Assembly (NCBI GenBank): GCA_031547595.1 | Contig: JAVBRU010000030.1 | Coordinates: 1-23,568 of the forward strand | Length of the DNA stretch: 23,568 nucleotides | Direction of reading: 5' to 3' | Origin: JAVBRU01 sp031547595 | Lineage (GTDB): Bacteria > Bacillota > Clostridia > Christensenellales > Aristaeellaceae | Part shown: positions 1-7,708 of the stretch, piece after piece | How positions within the stretch are numbered: position 1 is the first letter of the stretch | Layout: every line of letters begins with the position of its first letter | Translations under genes and position numbers: made by a program | Notes under the pieces: generated by a model | Told to the model about the DNA's origin: nothing | Seen by the model: only the letters and a program-made list of their open reading frames with translations | Database searches by the model: none

Positions 1-564
1 GTTGTTGCAGCCATACATGATGGTCACATACGCCTGATGGGGGGAGGTGCGCTGCACAGGCAGGCCCTCAATCACGGTGCTCTGCTCCTCCGGCACGGCG
101 ATCACGCGGCGGCGGGTGTCCGCTGCGCGAAGCAAAAGCTCCGGCAGGCGGTGGATGTTGCCCGTGCCAAAGGCGATGTCGATGAAGGGGTACTGGCGCA
201 AAATCCGCTCGGCCATGCCGGGCTCCTGCACCATGCAGCCGCATACGCCAATCAGCAGTGCCGGGCGTTTTTTCTTGATCTCGTTCAGCCAGGTCACATT
301 GCCCAGCGCCTTGCGCTCCGCATTATCGCGGATGCAGCAAGTGTTGAACAACACAAAATCCGCTGTTTTCTCGTCCGCAGCCAGGGTCATGCCCATGTCA
401 TGCAGCATGCCCGCCAGCTTTTCAGAGTCATGCGCGTTCATCTGGCAGCCGTAGGTGACGATGAAATAGGTTTCCGGGCGGCCAGGCAGGGCACAAAAAT
501 CCTGCATAAACACGCGCTGGGCGTCGATTTCGTGTTGGGGGATGCGAAGAATTGTCTCTCTCAT
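1..564 (-). CDS. miaB: tRNA-2-methylthio-N6-dimethylallyladenosine synthase MiaB, N-terminal part (cut by window edge)
   Basis: MiaB is a radical SAM methylthiotransferase that adds the 2-methylthio group to i6A37 of tRNAs reading UNN codons. The window holds the first 188 residues; the rest lies beyond position 1. Visible are the three cysteines of the N-terminal UPF0004 domain, which bind the auxiliary [4Fe-4S] cluster: C40 in TYGCQMNAHDSEK, C76 in NTCCIRDNAERKALG, and C110 in GCGCMVQE. The reading frame breaks off at YGCNN, the first cysteine (C186) of the radical SAM CxxxCxxC motif. The ATG at 562-564 overlaps the stop of the upstream nuclease gene as ATGA, so translation is probably coupled. 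QMNAHDSEK and the start of the radical SAM motif favour MiaB over the related MtaB and RimO, but the C-terminal TRAM domain cannot be seen. Confidence 0.93.
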   Translation of the reverse strand, partial: MRETILRIPQHEIDAQRVFMQDFCALPGRPETYFIVTYGCQMNAHDSEKLAGMLHDMGMTLAADEKTADFVLFNTCCIRDNAERKALGNVTWLNEIKKKRPALLIGVCGCMVQEPGMAERILRQYPFIDIAFGTGNIHRLPELLLRAADTRRRVIAVPEEQSTVIEGLPVQRTSPHQAYVTIMYGCNN

Positions 565-1682
565 AGGATGTCCTCTTGCAGTGGTTGTAATGCCTGCCCC
601 ACGCGTTTCCTCGTCACTTCCATCAAGCCCAGGGCGGTGAAGCCGTGCAGGACGGTTTTGACGGGATCGAACTGGAGTGCGGCTTGCAGTGCTTCCTGCA
701 CCGCCTTTCGGTGGGCAGAAGTTTGCATATCGATAAAATCGATGATGATGATGCCGCCAAGGTTCCTCAGCCGCATCAGGCGGGCGATTTCTGTGGCGGC
801 CTCGATGTTGAGGCGGGTGATACTGTCCTCGGCGTCCTTTTTGCCGGTGTTTTTGCCGGAGTTGACGTCAATCACCGTCATGGCCTCGCAGGGGTCGATC
901 ACAAGATATCCGCCGCTTGGCAGCCACACCTTGCGGCGCAGTGCCTTTTTCAGCTTTTCGTCCACCCCATATAGCTGCAGGGGGGAGGAGTGTTCGCTCA
1001 CCGGGCAGGGCAGCGGCGGCAGCGCGTTGGGGATATTTGTGACCGCGCGCTCAAGGGGCTGTCCTTTGATATCCCGCACCAGCGCTTGCAAGGCATCCTC
1101 CTGCGCCTGAATCAGGCACGGGGCATGCGCTTTTTGGCGTGCGGCGGTGAGGGCTTCCCAAGTCTCCAGATGCGTTTTCAGCTCGTCCACAATGCTCTGT
1201 TCGCCCGCGCCCTCGGCCTCGCTGCGCAGCACCACGCCCATCTGCGGCGGGCAGATGCGCTGCGCCAGCGCCAATAGCTGCTGCTTCACTGCGGTATCCG
1301 CAATGCGGGAGGACACGGCCACCTGCCTTGTGCACGGCAGCAAAATGATATACTTGCCCGCCAGCGAAATATCCGCCGTCATGTACGCCGCCTTTTCGCC
1401 CACCGGCGGGCGCTTCACCTGCAATAGCAGCGTATCGCCGGATTTGACATCGCGATTTTTTTCAGGCAGCTCGCTGAGCGGCAAAAAGCCTGTGCTTTTG
1501 CCCGTCAGGCGCACGAAGGCAGCATCCATGCCCTTCATCACCCGGTCTACTACGGCTAGATACACTTGCTCTGCAGCAATGCCGGCCGCATTGTCTGTAT
1601 TGTAGGCAAGCAGCGTGCTGCCGTCCATCAGCGCCAATGTGCGGTTTTTTTCGCGCTGCTCTATCAGCAGTGTAAGGCTCAT
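561..1682 (-). CDS. rng: Ribonuclease E/G family protein, short form without Zn-link
   Basis: This is an RNase E/G-type endoribonuclease of 373 residues, acting in rRNA maturation and mRNA decay. An S1-like RNA-binding region lies at about residues 35-105 (AFVRLTGKSTGFLPLSEL). The catalytic DNase I-like core contains the metal-binding aspartates D272 (TVIDVNSGK) and D315 (IIIIDFIDM), matching D303 and D346 of E. coli RNase E. The protein ends 14 residues after the conserved MEVTRKR segment, so the CPxCxG zinc-link that normally follows is absent. A longer frame is open upstream to 1823, but homology begins at MSLTLLIEQREKNR. That ATG (1680-1682) overlaps the preceding stop as ATGA. It sits between the TIGR03936 gene and miaB in one operon. 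Confidence is high for the family and moderate for rng as opposed to a separate subfamily. Confidence 0.9.
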   Translation of the reverse strand: MSLTLLIEQREKNRTLALMDGSTLLAYNTDNAAGIAAEQVYLAVVDRVMKGMDAAFVRLTGKSTGFLPLSELPEKNRDVKSGDTLLLQVKRPPVGEKAAYMTADISLAGKYIILLPCTRQVAVSSRIADTAVKQQLLALAQRICPPQMGVVLRSEAEGAGEQSIVDELKTHLETWEALTAARQKAHAPCLIQAQEDALQALVRDIKGQPLERAVTNIPNALPPLPCPVSEHSSPLQLYGVDEKLKKALRRKVWLPSGGYLVIDPCEAMTVIDVNSGKNTGKKDAEDSITRLNIEAATEIARLMRLRNLGGIIIIDFIDMQTSAHRKAVQEALQAALQFDPVKTVLHGFTALGLMEVTRKRVGQALQPLQEDIL

Positions 1683-2338
1683 AGCTGCTCCAGCGGCACG
1701 CGGGCGCCATTCACTTCGCCATACAGCTGCGTGCGCGTCAGCATCAGGCGCGGGCGCTCCATCCCGGCAAACTCGCACAGGGAGGAGAGCAGCAAATCCG
1801 GCTTGCAGGTGGCCTGCTCGCACAGCGCCAGCGTCATGTGCAGTACACCGTCTTGCACGTTCATCTCAAAGATCATGGGGCGGATATCGCAGGGCTTGTT
1901 GCCCGTCTTGGTTTTTCGGATGGCGGGGATGGCGGTTTGTGCCATAAAAGCGGGAATAAAGTCGAACAACGCGGTAGGTGCTTCGGGCACGGCGGTGAAG
2001 GCTGCCGCGCGCAGCAGTGCCATGGGCGCTGGATGCGTATCCTCCACCAGGAAGGCTTCCTTGCAGGGCAAATCCGGCGGCATGGCCATGCCCGCCTTTT
2101 GCAAAAACACCTCCGGCAACACCTCAGCGGCCAGGGGAATCTCCATGATCTCCCGCTGCCCCGCCATGCCCACCGACAGCGGCGCGGCAAAGCTGATCAA
2201 AAGATGCGGGTTGAAGCCCTGAGAATACTTGAGGGGCAGATCGGTGCGGCGCAGCGCACGCTGCATGGTGCGCAGCAAATCCAGATGCCCGATGTGGCGA
2301 AGGCGCGCGCCTTTTTCAAACACGGCGATCATTTTCAT
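1679..2338 (-). CDS. TIGR03936 / DUF2344 radical SAM-linked protein
   Basis: This is a 219-residue protein of the DUF2344 family (TIGR03936, 'radical SAM-linked protein'). It is recognised by its N-terminal signature RLRHIGHLDLLRTMQRALRR followed by LPLKYSQGFNPHLLISFAAPLSVG. The family almost always follows the TIGR03960 radical SAM gene or is fused to it, as here, and usually precedes an RNase E/G gene. Its biochemical role is not established; a link to RNA modification or to the neighbouring nuclease is only inferred from this conserved order. I start at the ATG at 2336-2338, which gives ATGA overlap with the radical SAM gene. The 20 extra residues encoded further upstream look unrelated to the family and overlap the upstream gene. 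Confidence 0.9.
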   Translation of the reverse strand: MKMIAVFEKGARLRHIGHLDLLRTMQRALRRTDLPLKYSQGFNPHLLISFAAPLSVGMAGQREIMEIPLAAEVLPEVFLQKAGMAMPPDLPCKEAFLVEDTHPAPMALLRAAAFTAVPEAPTALFDFIPAFMAQTAIPAIRKTKTGNKPCDIRPMIFEMNVQDGVLHMTLALCEQATCKPDLLLSSLCEFAGMERPRLMLTRTQLYGEVNGARVPLEQL

Positions 2339-4185
2339 ACGAAGCTGCACACCCCTTTCTCCCGCTGCAGGCCGCAGCCATTGCAGCCCTGGCGGCAATC
2401 GCGGGTGGTGCCGGCTTGCTTCGCGCGTTCGTTTTCCTTAATGAGGTAATCCTGCGTCACGCCCGCGTCTATAAATGCCCAGGGCAGAAGCTCATCATAG
2501 CTGCGCTCGCGGTGGGCATAAAACGCCGTGCTCAGCCCGCAGGCATTAAAAGCGGCCAGCCAGGTTTCATATTTAAAATGCTCGTTCCAGCCGTCAAAAC
2601 GGCAGCCGTTTTTCCACGCGGTGTAGATCACATCTGCCAAACGCCGGTCGCCGCGCGCAATGCAGGCTTCCAGCATGGACAGCTCCGGCTCGTGCCAGTT
2701 GAAGGTGACGCCCTTGATGTGCAGGTAAGTCCGAAGCGCGGTCTGTTTTTCCTTGATCACTTCCAGGCTGTCCTGCGGCGCCCATTGGAAGGGCGTGAAG
2801 GGCTTTGGCACAAATACAGACGCGCTGCACGTGACGCGAAGCCCCTTGGCGCGCTGCTCGCGCGGGAGAGAATAATACGCGCCGACCACCTTTTGCGCCA
2901 GATCGCCAATGCCGCGAAGGTCTTCGTCTGTCTCTGTGGGCAGGCCGGTCATAAAATACAGTTTTACGCTGCTCCAGCCCGCTTCAAAGGCATCGGTGAC
3001 GGAGCGGATGAGGTCAGCTTCGGTGACGCCTTTGTTGATCACATCCCGCAGGCGCTGGGTGCCAGCCTCGGGGGCTAAGGTGAGGCCGCTCTTTTTCACC
3101 TGCTGGGTTTCCTCCAATGTGGTTTTCACCAGGTTATCGATGCGCATGGAGGGCAGCGAAACGCTGACCCGCTTCTCCTTGAAGCGTGCCATCAATTCGG
3201 AAATCAACGCGGGCAGACAGGTATAATCGCCGCTCGACAGCGACGAGAGGGACATTTCCTCATAGCCCGTGGCGGTTTGTAAATTATTGGCGATTTCGAG
3301 CAGCTTTTCCATGCTGCGCTCGCGCACCGGGCGGTACAGCATGCCCGCCTGGCAAAACCGGCAGCCGCGTGTGCAGCCGCGCATAATTTCCAACACCATG
3401 CGGTCGTGCACGATTTCGGTGTAGGGCACGGGGATGGCGGTGGGGTAGTCGGCGCTTGTCAGATCGGTGACAATGCATTTTTTGACGGTGGCGGGCACGG
3501 CAGCGTCGATGGGGTCAAAGCTTCTGAGCGTGCCGTCCTCATTGTAGGATACGGTGTACAGCGAGGGAATGTATACGCCCCGAAGGGTGGCAAGCTCCCG
3601 CAGGCAGGCGGCTTTTGAAGTGCCGTTTTGCTTGTGGCGGCGGATGACGTCGATCAGCTGCACCATCACCTCTTCGCCGTCGCCAATCATGAACGCGTCA
3701 ATGAAGGGTGCAAGCGGCTCCGGATTGAAGGCGCAGGGGCCGCCGGCCACAACGAGGGGCATGTCTTCACCGCGGTCTTTGGCATAGGCCGGGATGTGGC
3801 CCAAATCCAGCATTTCCAAAATGCCGGTATAGCTCATCTCGTATTGCAAAGTGAAGCCGACAACTTCAAAATCCCGAAGCGGCGTGCGCGTTTCCAGTGA
3901 AAACAGGGGAATCCCCTCCGCGCGCATCGGGTCGGCCAGGTCTACCCAGGGCATGCACACGCGCTCGCACGTGGCGTAGGGCAGTTTGTTGATGATGTGA
4001 TACAGGATTTTCATGCCCAGGTGGGACATGGCGATTTCGTAGGTGTCGGGGAAGCAGAAAGCAAAGTGCACGTCCGCATCTTCCCAGGGCTTGAGGGCGG
4101 TGTTCATCTCGCCGCCAGTATAGCGCGCCGGCTTTTGCACGTTTTCCAAAAGCTCCTCCAGCCGGGCGTTTTGTTCGGTGTTCAA
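2335..4185 (-). CDS. TIGR03960 family B12-binding-like radical SAM protein
   Basis: This 616-residue protein has the architecture of the TIGR03960 family. A cobalamin-binding-like Rossmann region covers about residues 35-190 (FCFPDTYEIAMSHLGMKIL, AGGPCAFNPEPLAPFIDAF). The radical SAM core follows with the [4Fe-4S] cysteines C271, C275 and C278 in MRGCTRGCRFCQAG. The C-terminus carries a further cysteine cluster (CRQGCNGCG and a cysteine four residues from the end) that could hold another metal site. The start is TTG at 4183-4185. It is chosen because a near-perfect TAGGAGG lies 8 nt upstream. It is the first gene of the four-gene operon driven from the promoter at 4225-4253. The reaction is not known for this family; a role in RNA modification is plausible because of the downstream nuclease and miaB, but unproven. 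Confidence 0.92.
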   Translation of the reverse strand: MNTEQNARLEELLENVQKPARYTGGEMNTALKPWEDADVHFAFCFPDTYEIAMSHLGMKILYHIINKLPYATCERVCMPWVDLADPMRAEGIPLFSLETRTPLRDFEVVGFTLQYEMSYTGILEMLDLGHIPAYAKDRGEDMPLVVAGGPCAFNPEPLAPFIDAFMIGDGEEVMVQLIDVIRRHKQNGTSKAACLRELATLRGVYIPSLYTVSYNEDGTLRSFDPIDAAVPATVKKCIVTDLTSADYPTAIPVPYTEIVHDRMVLEIMRGCTRGCRFCQAGMLYRPVRERSMEKLLEIANNLQTATGYEEMSLSSLSSGDYTCLPALISELMARFKEKRVSVSLPSMRIDNLVKTTLEETQQVKKSGLTLAPEAGTQRLRDVINKGVTEADLIRSVTDAFEAGWSSVKLYFMTGLPTETDEDLRGIGDLAQKVVGAYYSLPREQRAKGLRVTCSASVFVPKPFTPFQWAPQDSLEVIKEKQTALRTYLHIKGVTFNWHEPELSMLEACIARGDRRLADVIYTAWKNGCRFDGWNEHFKYETWLAAFNACGLSTAFYAHRERSYDELLPWAFIDAGVTQDYLIKENERAKQAGTTRDCRQGCNGCGLQREKGVCSFV

Positions 4186-4224
4186 ACAGGAATCCTCCTA
4201 CGGTAGCATTATTCACCACCATAT

Positions 4225-4253
4225 ATTCTACCACGAAATGTATGGTTTGTCCA
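4225..4253 (-). promoter_or_regulatory. Sigma-A-type promoter for the radical SAM / rng / miaB operon
   Basis: On the minus strand, TGGACA (4253-4248) and TAGAAT (4230-4225) are separated by exactly 17 nt, each one mismatch from the sigma-A consensus. The site lies about 40 nt upstream of the TTG start and back to back with the plus-strand promoter at 4283-4311. Confidence 0.65.
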
Positions 4254-4282
4254 TCAAGCAGCGCTGGCAAATTTGGTTCCCG

Positions 4283-4311
4283 TTGCACCTTGAAGTAAAT
4301 CCTGCTATAAT
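4283..4311 (+). promoter_or_regulatory. Sigma-A-type promoter for the DUF5665-lspA-rluD operon
   Basis: TTGCAC (4283-4288) and a perfect TATAAT (4306-4311) are spaced by 17 nt. The predicted transcript would start about 35 nt upstream of the DUF5665 ATG. No known operator is evident between this site and the divergent promoter. Confidence 0.75.
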
Positions 4312-4353
4312 AGTAGGGCACTCGGGGTAAACTGCGCCCAAGGGGGCGTTGGC

Positions 4354-4620
4354 ATGTTGGACGATCAAATGGAGCGCTTTATTGCCGCGGCGGAGCGTAT
4401 GCGGCTGGAGGAATATGTGCGCTATGAGAGCGACCGCAAAAGGCGCTTGTTTGACGCATTTATACAGGGCGTGGCCAGGGGCCTTGGCATCATTGTGGGC
4501 TTTGCGGTGCTGGGCACGCTGCTGCTCATCATCCTGCAAGACCTGGCCAAGCGCAACCTGCCCGGCATCAGCGATTTTGTGGCGCAGGTGATCACACTGG
4601 TCAATATGCGCATGCAGTAA
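4354..4620 (+). CDS. DUF5665 family small membrane protein
   Basis: This 88-residue protein matches the DUF5665 pattern. A charged, probably helical N-terminus (residues 1-35) is followed by FIQGVARGLGIIVGFAVLGTLL, which forms a single membrane segment at about residues 43-62. A short tail contains the LPGISDFVAQVI motif. The ATG at 4354 is preceded by AAGGGGG at suitable spacing. It is the first gene after the promoter at 4283-4311 and lies 8 nt upstream of lspA. The family's function is unknown. Its position suggests only co-expression with the lipoprotein signal peptidase, not a shared mechanism. Confidence 0.8.
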   Translation: MLDDQMERFIAAAERMRLEEYVRYESDRKRRLFDAFIQGVARGLGIIVGFAVLGTLLLIILQDLAKRNLPGISDFVAQVITLVNMRMQ

Positions 4621-4628
4621 AGGAAATT

Positions 4629-5075
4629 ATGAGGCAAAAATCATTTTGGCTGACGGCGGCATTGCTGCTTGTGGCAGACCGGGCGGTGAAGCTGCTGTGC
4701 GAGGGGGAGAGCTTTGTGCTGATCCCCGGCGTGCTCCGCATCCAGTCCACACAGAACACCGGCATGGCGCTGGGGTTGTTTTCCGGCAGCGCGGTGTGGG
4801 TGGCGGTGCTGTCGCTTTTGATGCTGGCGGCGTGCATGCTGCTGCTGCGAAAAATGCCCTTTCGCGGCCTTGCCGCATACAGCCTGGGGCTGATGCTGGG
4901 CGGCGCGCTGGGCAACCTGATCGACCGTGTGATATACGGCTATGTGCTGGATATGTTTGAAGTATTGTTTATGAACTTTTATATCTTCAATGTGGCGGAT
5001 ATCGGCGTGGTGGTGGGTGCGGTGCTGTGCGCCGTCAGCGTACTGTTTCGCCCGGAGGACTGGAGCAAGGCATGA
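4629..5075 (+). CDS. lspA: Lipoprotein signal peptidase (signal peptidase II)
   Basis: LspA is an integral-membrane aspartyl protease that removes signal peptides from diacylglyceryl-modified prolipoproteins. The 148-residue length is typical, with four hydrophobic segments. Family motifs are present: NTGMALG (the NxGaaFG box), GGALGNLIDR with catalytic D99, and FNVADIGVVVG with catalytic D124. The ATG at 4629 follows AGGA at short spacing. The stop overlaps the start of the next gene as ATGA. At least one predicted substrate lies in this window: the lipoprotein encoded at 14801-16165. The lspA-rluD pairing is common in Firmicutes. Confidence 0.95.
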   Translation: MRQKSFWLTAALLLVADRAVKLLCEGESFVLIPGVLRIQSTQNTGMALGLFSGSAVWVAVLSLLMLAACMLLLRKMPFRGLAAYSLGLMLGGALGNLIDRVIYGYVLDMFEVLFMNFYIFNVADIGVVVGAVLCAVSVLFRPEDWSKA

Positions 5076-5923
5076 CAAAAGAAGTACAAGCGAACGGCCA
5101 GCGTCTGGATGTGCTGCTGACCGATGATGAAATATCCCGTTCCAGAGCGGCGGCGCTGATCAAGGATGGCTGCGTGAGCGTGAACGGAAAAATCGAAACC
5201 AAGCCTTCCGCCAAGCCGGAGCAGGGGCTTGTTGTATTAACCATTCCGGATGCAGAAGAACCCGAAAACGCCGCGCAGGATATTCCGCTGCAAATCCTGT
5301 ATCAGGACGATCATCTGGCGGTGGTGGTCAAGCCTTGCGGCATGGTGGTGCATCCGGCGGCGGGCAATCCCGATGGCACGCTGGTCAATGCGCTGCTGTT
5401 CCATCTGGATCATCTGTCCGGCATCGGCGGCGAAAAGCGTCCCGGTATTGTGCACCGGCTGGATAAGGACACCAGCGGCCTGATGCTGGTAGCCAAGGAC
5501 GATGCCACGCACGCCGCGCTGTCCCGCCAGCTGGCGGAGCGCAAAATGGAAAAGCACTACCGCGCCATTGTGATGGGGCATATGAAGGAGCCTTCGGGCA
5601 GTGTGGATTTGCCTATTGGCCGTAGCAAGAACGACCGCAAGCTGATGGCGGTGGATAAGGACGGACGAAGCGCCCTCACCCACTGGCACGTGTTAAAGGA
5701 ATATCCAGACCGCACGCTGCTGGATGTGCATATTGTGACCGGGCGCACCCACCAAATCCGCGTGCATATGCGCGCACTGGGGCACCCGGTGCTGGGTGAT
5801 GCATTGTATGGCGTCAAGAACATGCCCAAGGCCAGCCGCCTGATGCTGCACGCATACTCGCTGGCGTTTACGCACCCGGCTACGGGGGAAAAGATGCAGT
5901 TCGTGGCGGAGTGTCCGTTTTAG
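5072..5923 (+). CDS. rluD: RluA-family 23S rRNA pseudouridine synthase (RluD-like)
   Basis: This 283-residue enzyme converts specific uridines of rRNA to pseudouridine. An N-terminal S4 RNA-binding domain (about residues 8-60; RLDVLL, SRSRAAALIKDGCVSVNGK) is followed by the RluA-type catalytic domain with the signature HRLDKDTSGLMLVAK, where D131 is the catalytic aspartate. Later motifs are GRTHQIRVHM and GHPVLGDALYG. I start at the ATG at 5072, which overlaps the lspA stop and fits the S4 domain. The longer frame from 5027 lies inside lspA. The exact target (RluD, RluA or RluC type) cannot be settled from motifs. The S4 domain and linkage to lspA favour the RluD/YlyB group. Confidence 0.92.
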   Translation: MTKEVQANGQRLDVLLTDDEISRSRAAALIKDGCVSVNGKIETKPSAKPEQGLVVLTIPDAEEPENAAQDIPLQILYQDDHLAVVVKPCGMVVHPAAGNPDGTLVNALLFHLDHLSGIGGEKRPGIVHRLDKDTSGLMLVAKDDATHAALSRQLAERKMEKHYRAIVMGHMKEPSGSVDLPIGRSKNDRKLMAVDKDGRSALTHWHVLKEYPDRTLLDVHIVTGRTHQIRVHMRALGHPVLGDALYGVKNMPKASRLMLHAYSLAFTHPATGEKMQFVAECPF

Positions 5924-5933
5924 AATCAAGCAA

Positions 5934-5962
5934 AAAAGGCAGAGCACTCGACCCTGCCTTTT
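5934..5962. terminator. Bidirectional intrinsic terminator between convergent operons
   Basis: AAAAGGCAG (5934-5942) is perfectly complementary to CTGCCTTTT (5954-5962) with an 11-nt loop. Read on the minus strand the stem is followed by six T residues; on the plus strand it ends in TTTT followed by AT-rich sequence. It lies between the convergent ends of rluD (5923) and the putative anti-sigma gene (5968), so it probably serves both. Confidence 0.85.
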
Positions 5963-5967
5963 ACTTA

Positions 5968-7134
5968 TTATTCTTCTAGCGGCACCAATGTGATGGGGTA
6001 AACATCCAGATCGAATGGCTCTGCTGCATTATGAAAGCCGAGTGCTACGATACGGCGGTCGTCATGCTTCATGTAAACTATTTCGTAGGCTCTGGAGTAT
6101 TCAAACTCCTGCGAAAAGAAAAGGTGACCTATGTAAGAATAGGAAGAAAACGTCTCGTTATTTTCGTCCAAAGCGTCCAGCATTCCAAAGCTACGAGCGG
6201 AGTTGTCCACATTCTCATCTCTTTTATACCAAATATTCAGATAGTATGCCAGCGGTGTCTCTGTCAGGGTCGCTTCTGTAGCGGAGTAGCCAAGGAAGTC
6301 TTCGGGCAGACCGTTAACTTGGTATACCTTCGCTTCCTGCTCTAACGCATTGACGGAAATATCCAGCCTGCCCTTGTCCACGCGTGGGAACATGATGCGC
6401 ATATCAAAATTATCGAGGTTGTTAACGATATAGAAGCTTCCCTGCTGTTGAAAGTTGGTGTAGATCGCTTCATCGTAGCAGTAGAGCCGCGCACCCATAT
6501 GGATTTTGAGGGGATGTGCGACCGTGCCATCCTTGGCGCGCACATCCATATCAATCAGCATCACAATTTGGGTGGGCGATTCGTAGCAGTAGCTTTTAAT
6601 GGCGAAGTCATATTGCTTGGATACGAGAGCGTTTTGAGCAGTATAGAAGCCTACATCCGTAAAGAACAGGAAATGGATGTTTTCGGCATTTTGGACCGTT
6701 GTTTTTTCCAGCCCATGGGCGGGGTCTCCCCTCAGCGCTTGCTCCCACATGCCTTCTTGATCTGCCGGCACATAGATCATGACATTATTTTCCGCTTCCT
6801 TCAAAGAAAAAGCCACAGTCATGCGCACCCTTGCGCCGTCGTAAATCGCTTCACGGACGGTGACATCCACCTTGTCCATGCTGCCATCAATCGTAAACTC
6901 GCTGGCGATGGGCAGCGTAATCTGCTCTGGCTCCATGCCTAAAAATTCCATTAATTGGCTTTTTGTGACGATGGCGGCGGCCACGCCCACCATCAAAACC
7001 ACCAGAGCAGCTGCCAGAGCCGTCACGCGGCGGCGAGGGAACGGCCGACTCTGCGGAAGGGTGTCCAGCGCATCGACAACCGTGTCGTGAAAGGCGTTCG
7101 GGGTTTCTTCAAAGGTTTTTTCAAAGTCTATCAT
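5968..7134 (-). CDS. Membrane-anchored putative anti-sigma factor (sigma-operon partner)
   Basis: This 388-residue protein has a cytoplasmic N-terminus of about 35 residues, one membrane segment at about residues 37-57 (VTALAAALVVLMVGVAAAIV), and a long extracytoplasmic domain rich in predicted beta structure. The layout resembles the DUF4179-type proteins that pair with ECF sigma factors in Clostridia. I see no zinc-binding anti-sigma HxxxCxxC motif and no clear named domain. Its start overlaps the sigma factor stop as ATGA, so the two are translationally coupled. This pairing is the main basis for calling it an anti-sigma factor or envelope sensor. The outer domain would be the sensing part. 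The signal is unknown. Confidence 0.6.
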   Translation of the reverse strand: MIDFEKTFEETPNAFHDTVVDALDTLPQSRPFPRRRVTALAAALVVLMVGVAAAIVTKSQLMEFLGMEPEQITLPIASEFTIDGSMDKVDVTVREAIYDGARVRMTVAFSLKEAENNVMIYVPADQEGMWEQALRGDPAHGLEKTTVQNAENIHFLFFTDVGFYTAQNALVSKQYDFAIKSYCYESPTQIVMLIDMDVRAKDGTVAHPLKIHMGARLYCYDEAIYTNFQQQGSFYIVNNLDNFDMRIMFPRVDKGRLDISVNALEQEAKVYQVNGLPEDFLGYSATEATLTETPLAYYLNIWYKRDENVDNSARSFGMLDALDENNETFSSYSYIGHLFFSQEFEYSRAYEIVYMKHDDRRIVALGFHNAAEPFDLDVYPITLVPLEE

Positions 7135-7598
7135 GGTTGCACCTCCTGGTTCAAGATGTTGCTAAGGAGTGTCCGGCCTGTGTGCAGGCGGGATTTGACT
7201 GTGCCTTGGGGAATGGACAGCGCTTTGGCGATCTCAGCGTGGTCCATACCCTCGATGTAGTAGAGTACAATGGCGATGCGCTGCTTGTCCGGCAATTGCA
7301 TAATGGCGTCGTGAAGGCCTTCGTCCCTTGTGGGCGCGGCATTGTCGGGGAAGGTGTCGGTCAGTATCAGGGGCTTTGCCTTTTTCAGCACCTTATAGCA
7401 TTCTCTGATCAGGATTTGGCTGATCCAGGGCTTGAAGCGCTGCGCCTCCCGCAGGCTGAAACGGTGCTGCCAGGCAAGCAAAATCGCGCTTTGCACAGCG
7501 TCCTGCCTGTCCTGAAACCGGGGCAGCAGGGTGGAGGCAATGCGGTATAGCGTCCGCTCATGCATCAGCATCAAATCCGAAAAAGCTTCTTGTGTCAT
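7131..7598 (-). CDS. ECF-type RNA polymerase sigma factor
   Basis: This 155-residue sigma-70 family protein has region 2 at about residues 10-75 (LMLMHERTLYRIASTLL, DRQDAVQSAILLAWQ, FKPWISQILIRECYKVLKK). Region 4 lies at about residues 95-150 (IMQLPDKQRIAIVLYYIEGMDHAEIAKALSIPQGTVKSRLHTGR), containing the helix-turn-helix that contacts the -35 element. The spacer between them is short, as in ECF sigma factors. I choose the ATG at 7596-7598 because AGGAGG lies 5 nt upstream; the frame is open 13 codons further but without a ribosome binding site. It is followed, with ATGA overlap, by its membrane partner. I could not find a convincing ECF-type (GAAC/CGT) autoregulatory promoter upstream. Confidence 0.92.
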   Translation of the reverse strand: MTQEAFSDLMLMHERTLYRIASTLLPRFQDRQDAVQSAILLAWQHRFSLREAQRFKPWISQILIRECYKVLKKAKPLILTDTFPDNAAPTRDEGLHDAIMQLPDKQRIAIVLYYIEGMDHAEIAKALSIPQGTVKSRLHTGRTLLSNILNQEVQP

Positions 7599-7618
7599 CC
7601 CAGCCTCCTGTGTACGAT

Positions 7619-7647
7619 CGTATACCCTTAAGAGCATAAAAAATCAA
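7619..7647 (-). promoter_or_regulatory. Possible promoter of the sigma / anti-sigma operon
   Basis: On the minus strand, TTGATT (7647-7642) and TATACG (7624-7619) are spaced by 17 nt, each matching four of six sigma-A consensus bases. A 10-bp palindrome, TACGATCGTA (7613-7622), overlaps the -10 element and could be an operator, or chance. This is a weak call. Confidence 0.35.
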
Positions 7648-7663
7648 AAAAGGTTCATTCCGA

Positions 7664-7694
7664 TTAAAAAGAAAAAGCCGCAGTCATGCAGCTT
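7664..7694 (-). terminator. Intrinsic terminator after the unrecognised gene at 7709-8590
   Basis: On the minus strand AAGCTGC (7694-7688) pairs with GCGGCTT (7681-7675), with one U-G wobble and a 6-nt loop. The stem runs directly into TTTCTTTTT. It lies 15 nt beyond the stop at 7709 and separates that gene from the sigma operon. Confidence 0.7.
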
Positions 7695-7708
7695 ATACCC
7701 GGTCATTC

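Noticed and set aside
1683..1823. Longer N-terminus of the RNase E/G protein
   Set aside because: It lies inside the TIGR03936 gene, has no homology, and the ATGA overlap at 1679-1682 gives a natural start.
7599..7670. ECF-type autoregulatory promoter for the sigma operon
   Set aside because: A GAACC-like box is present, but no CGT-type -10 occurs at the expected 16-17 nt spacing.
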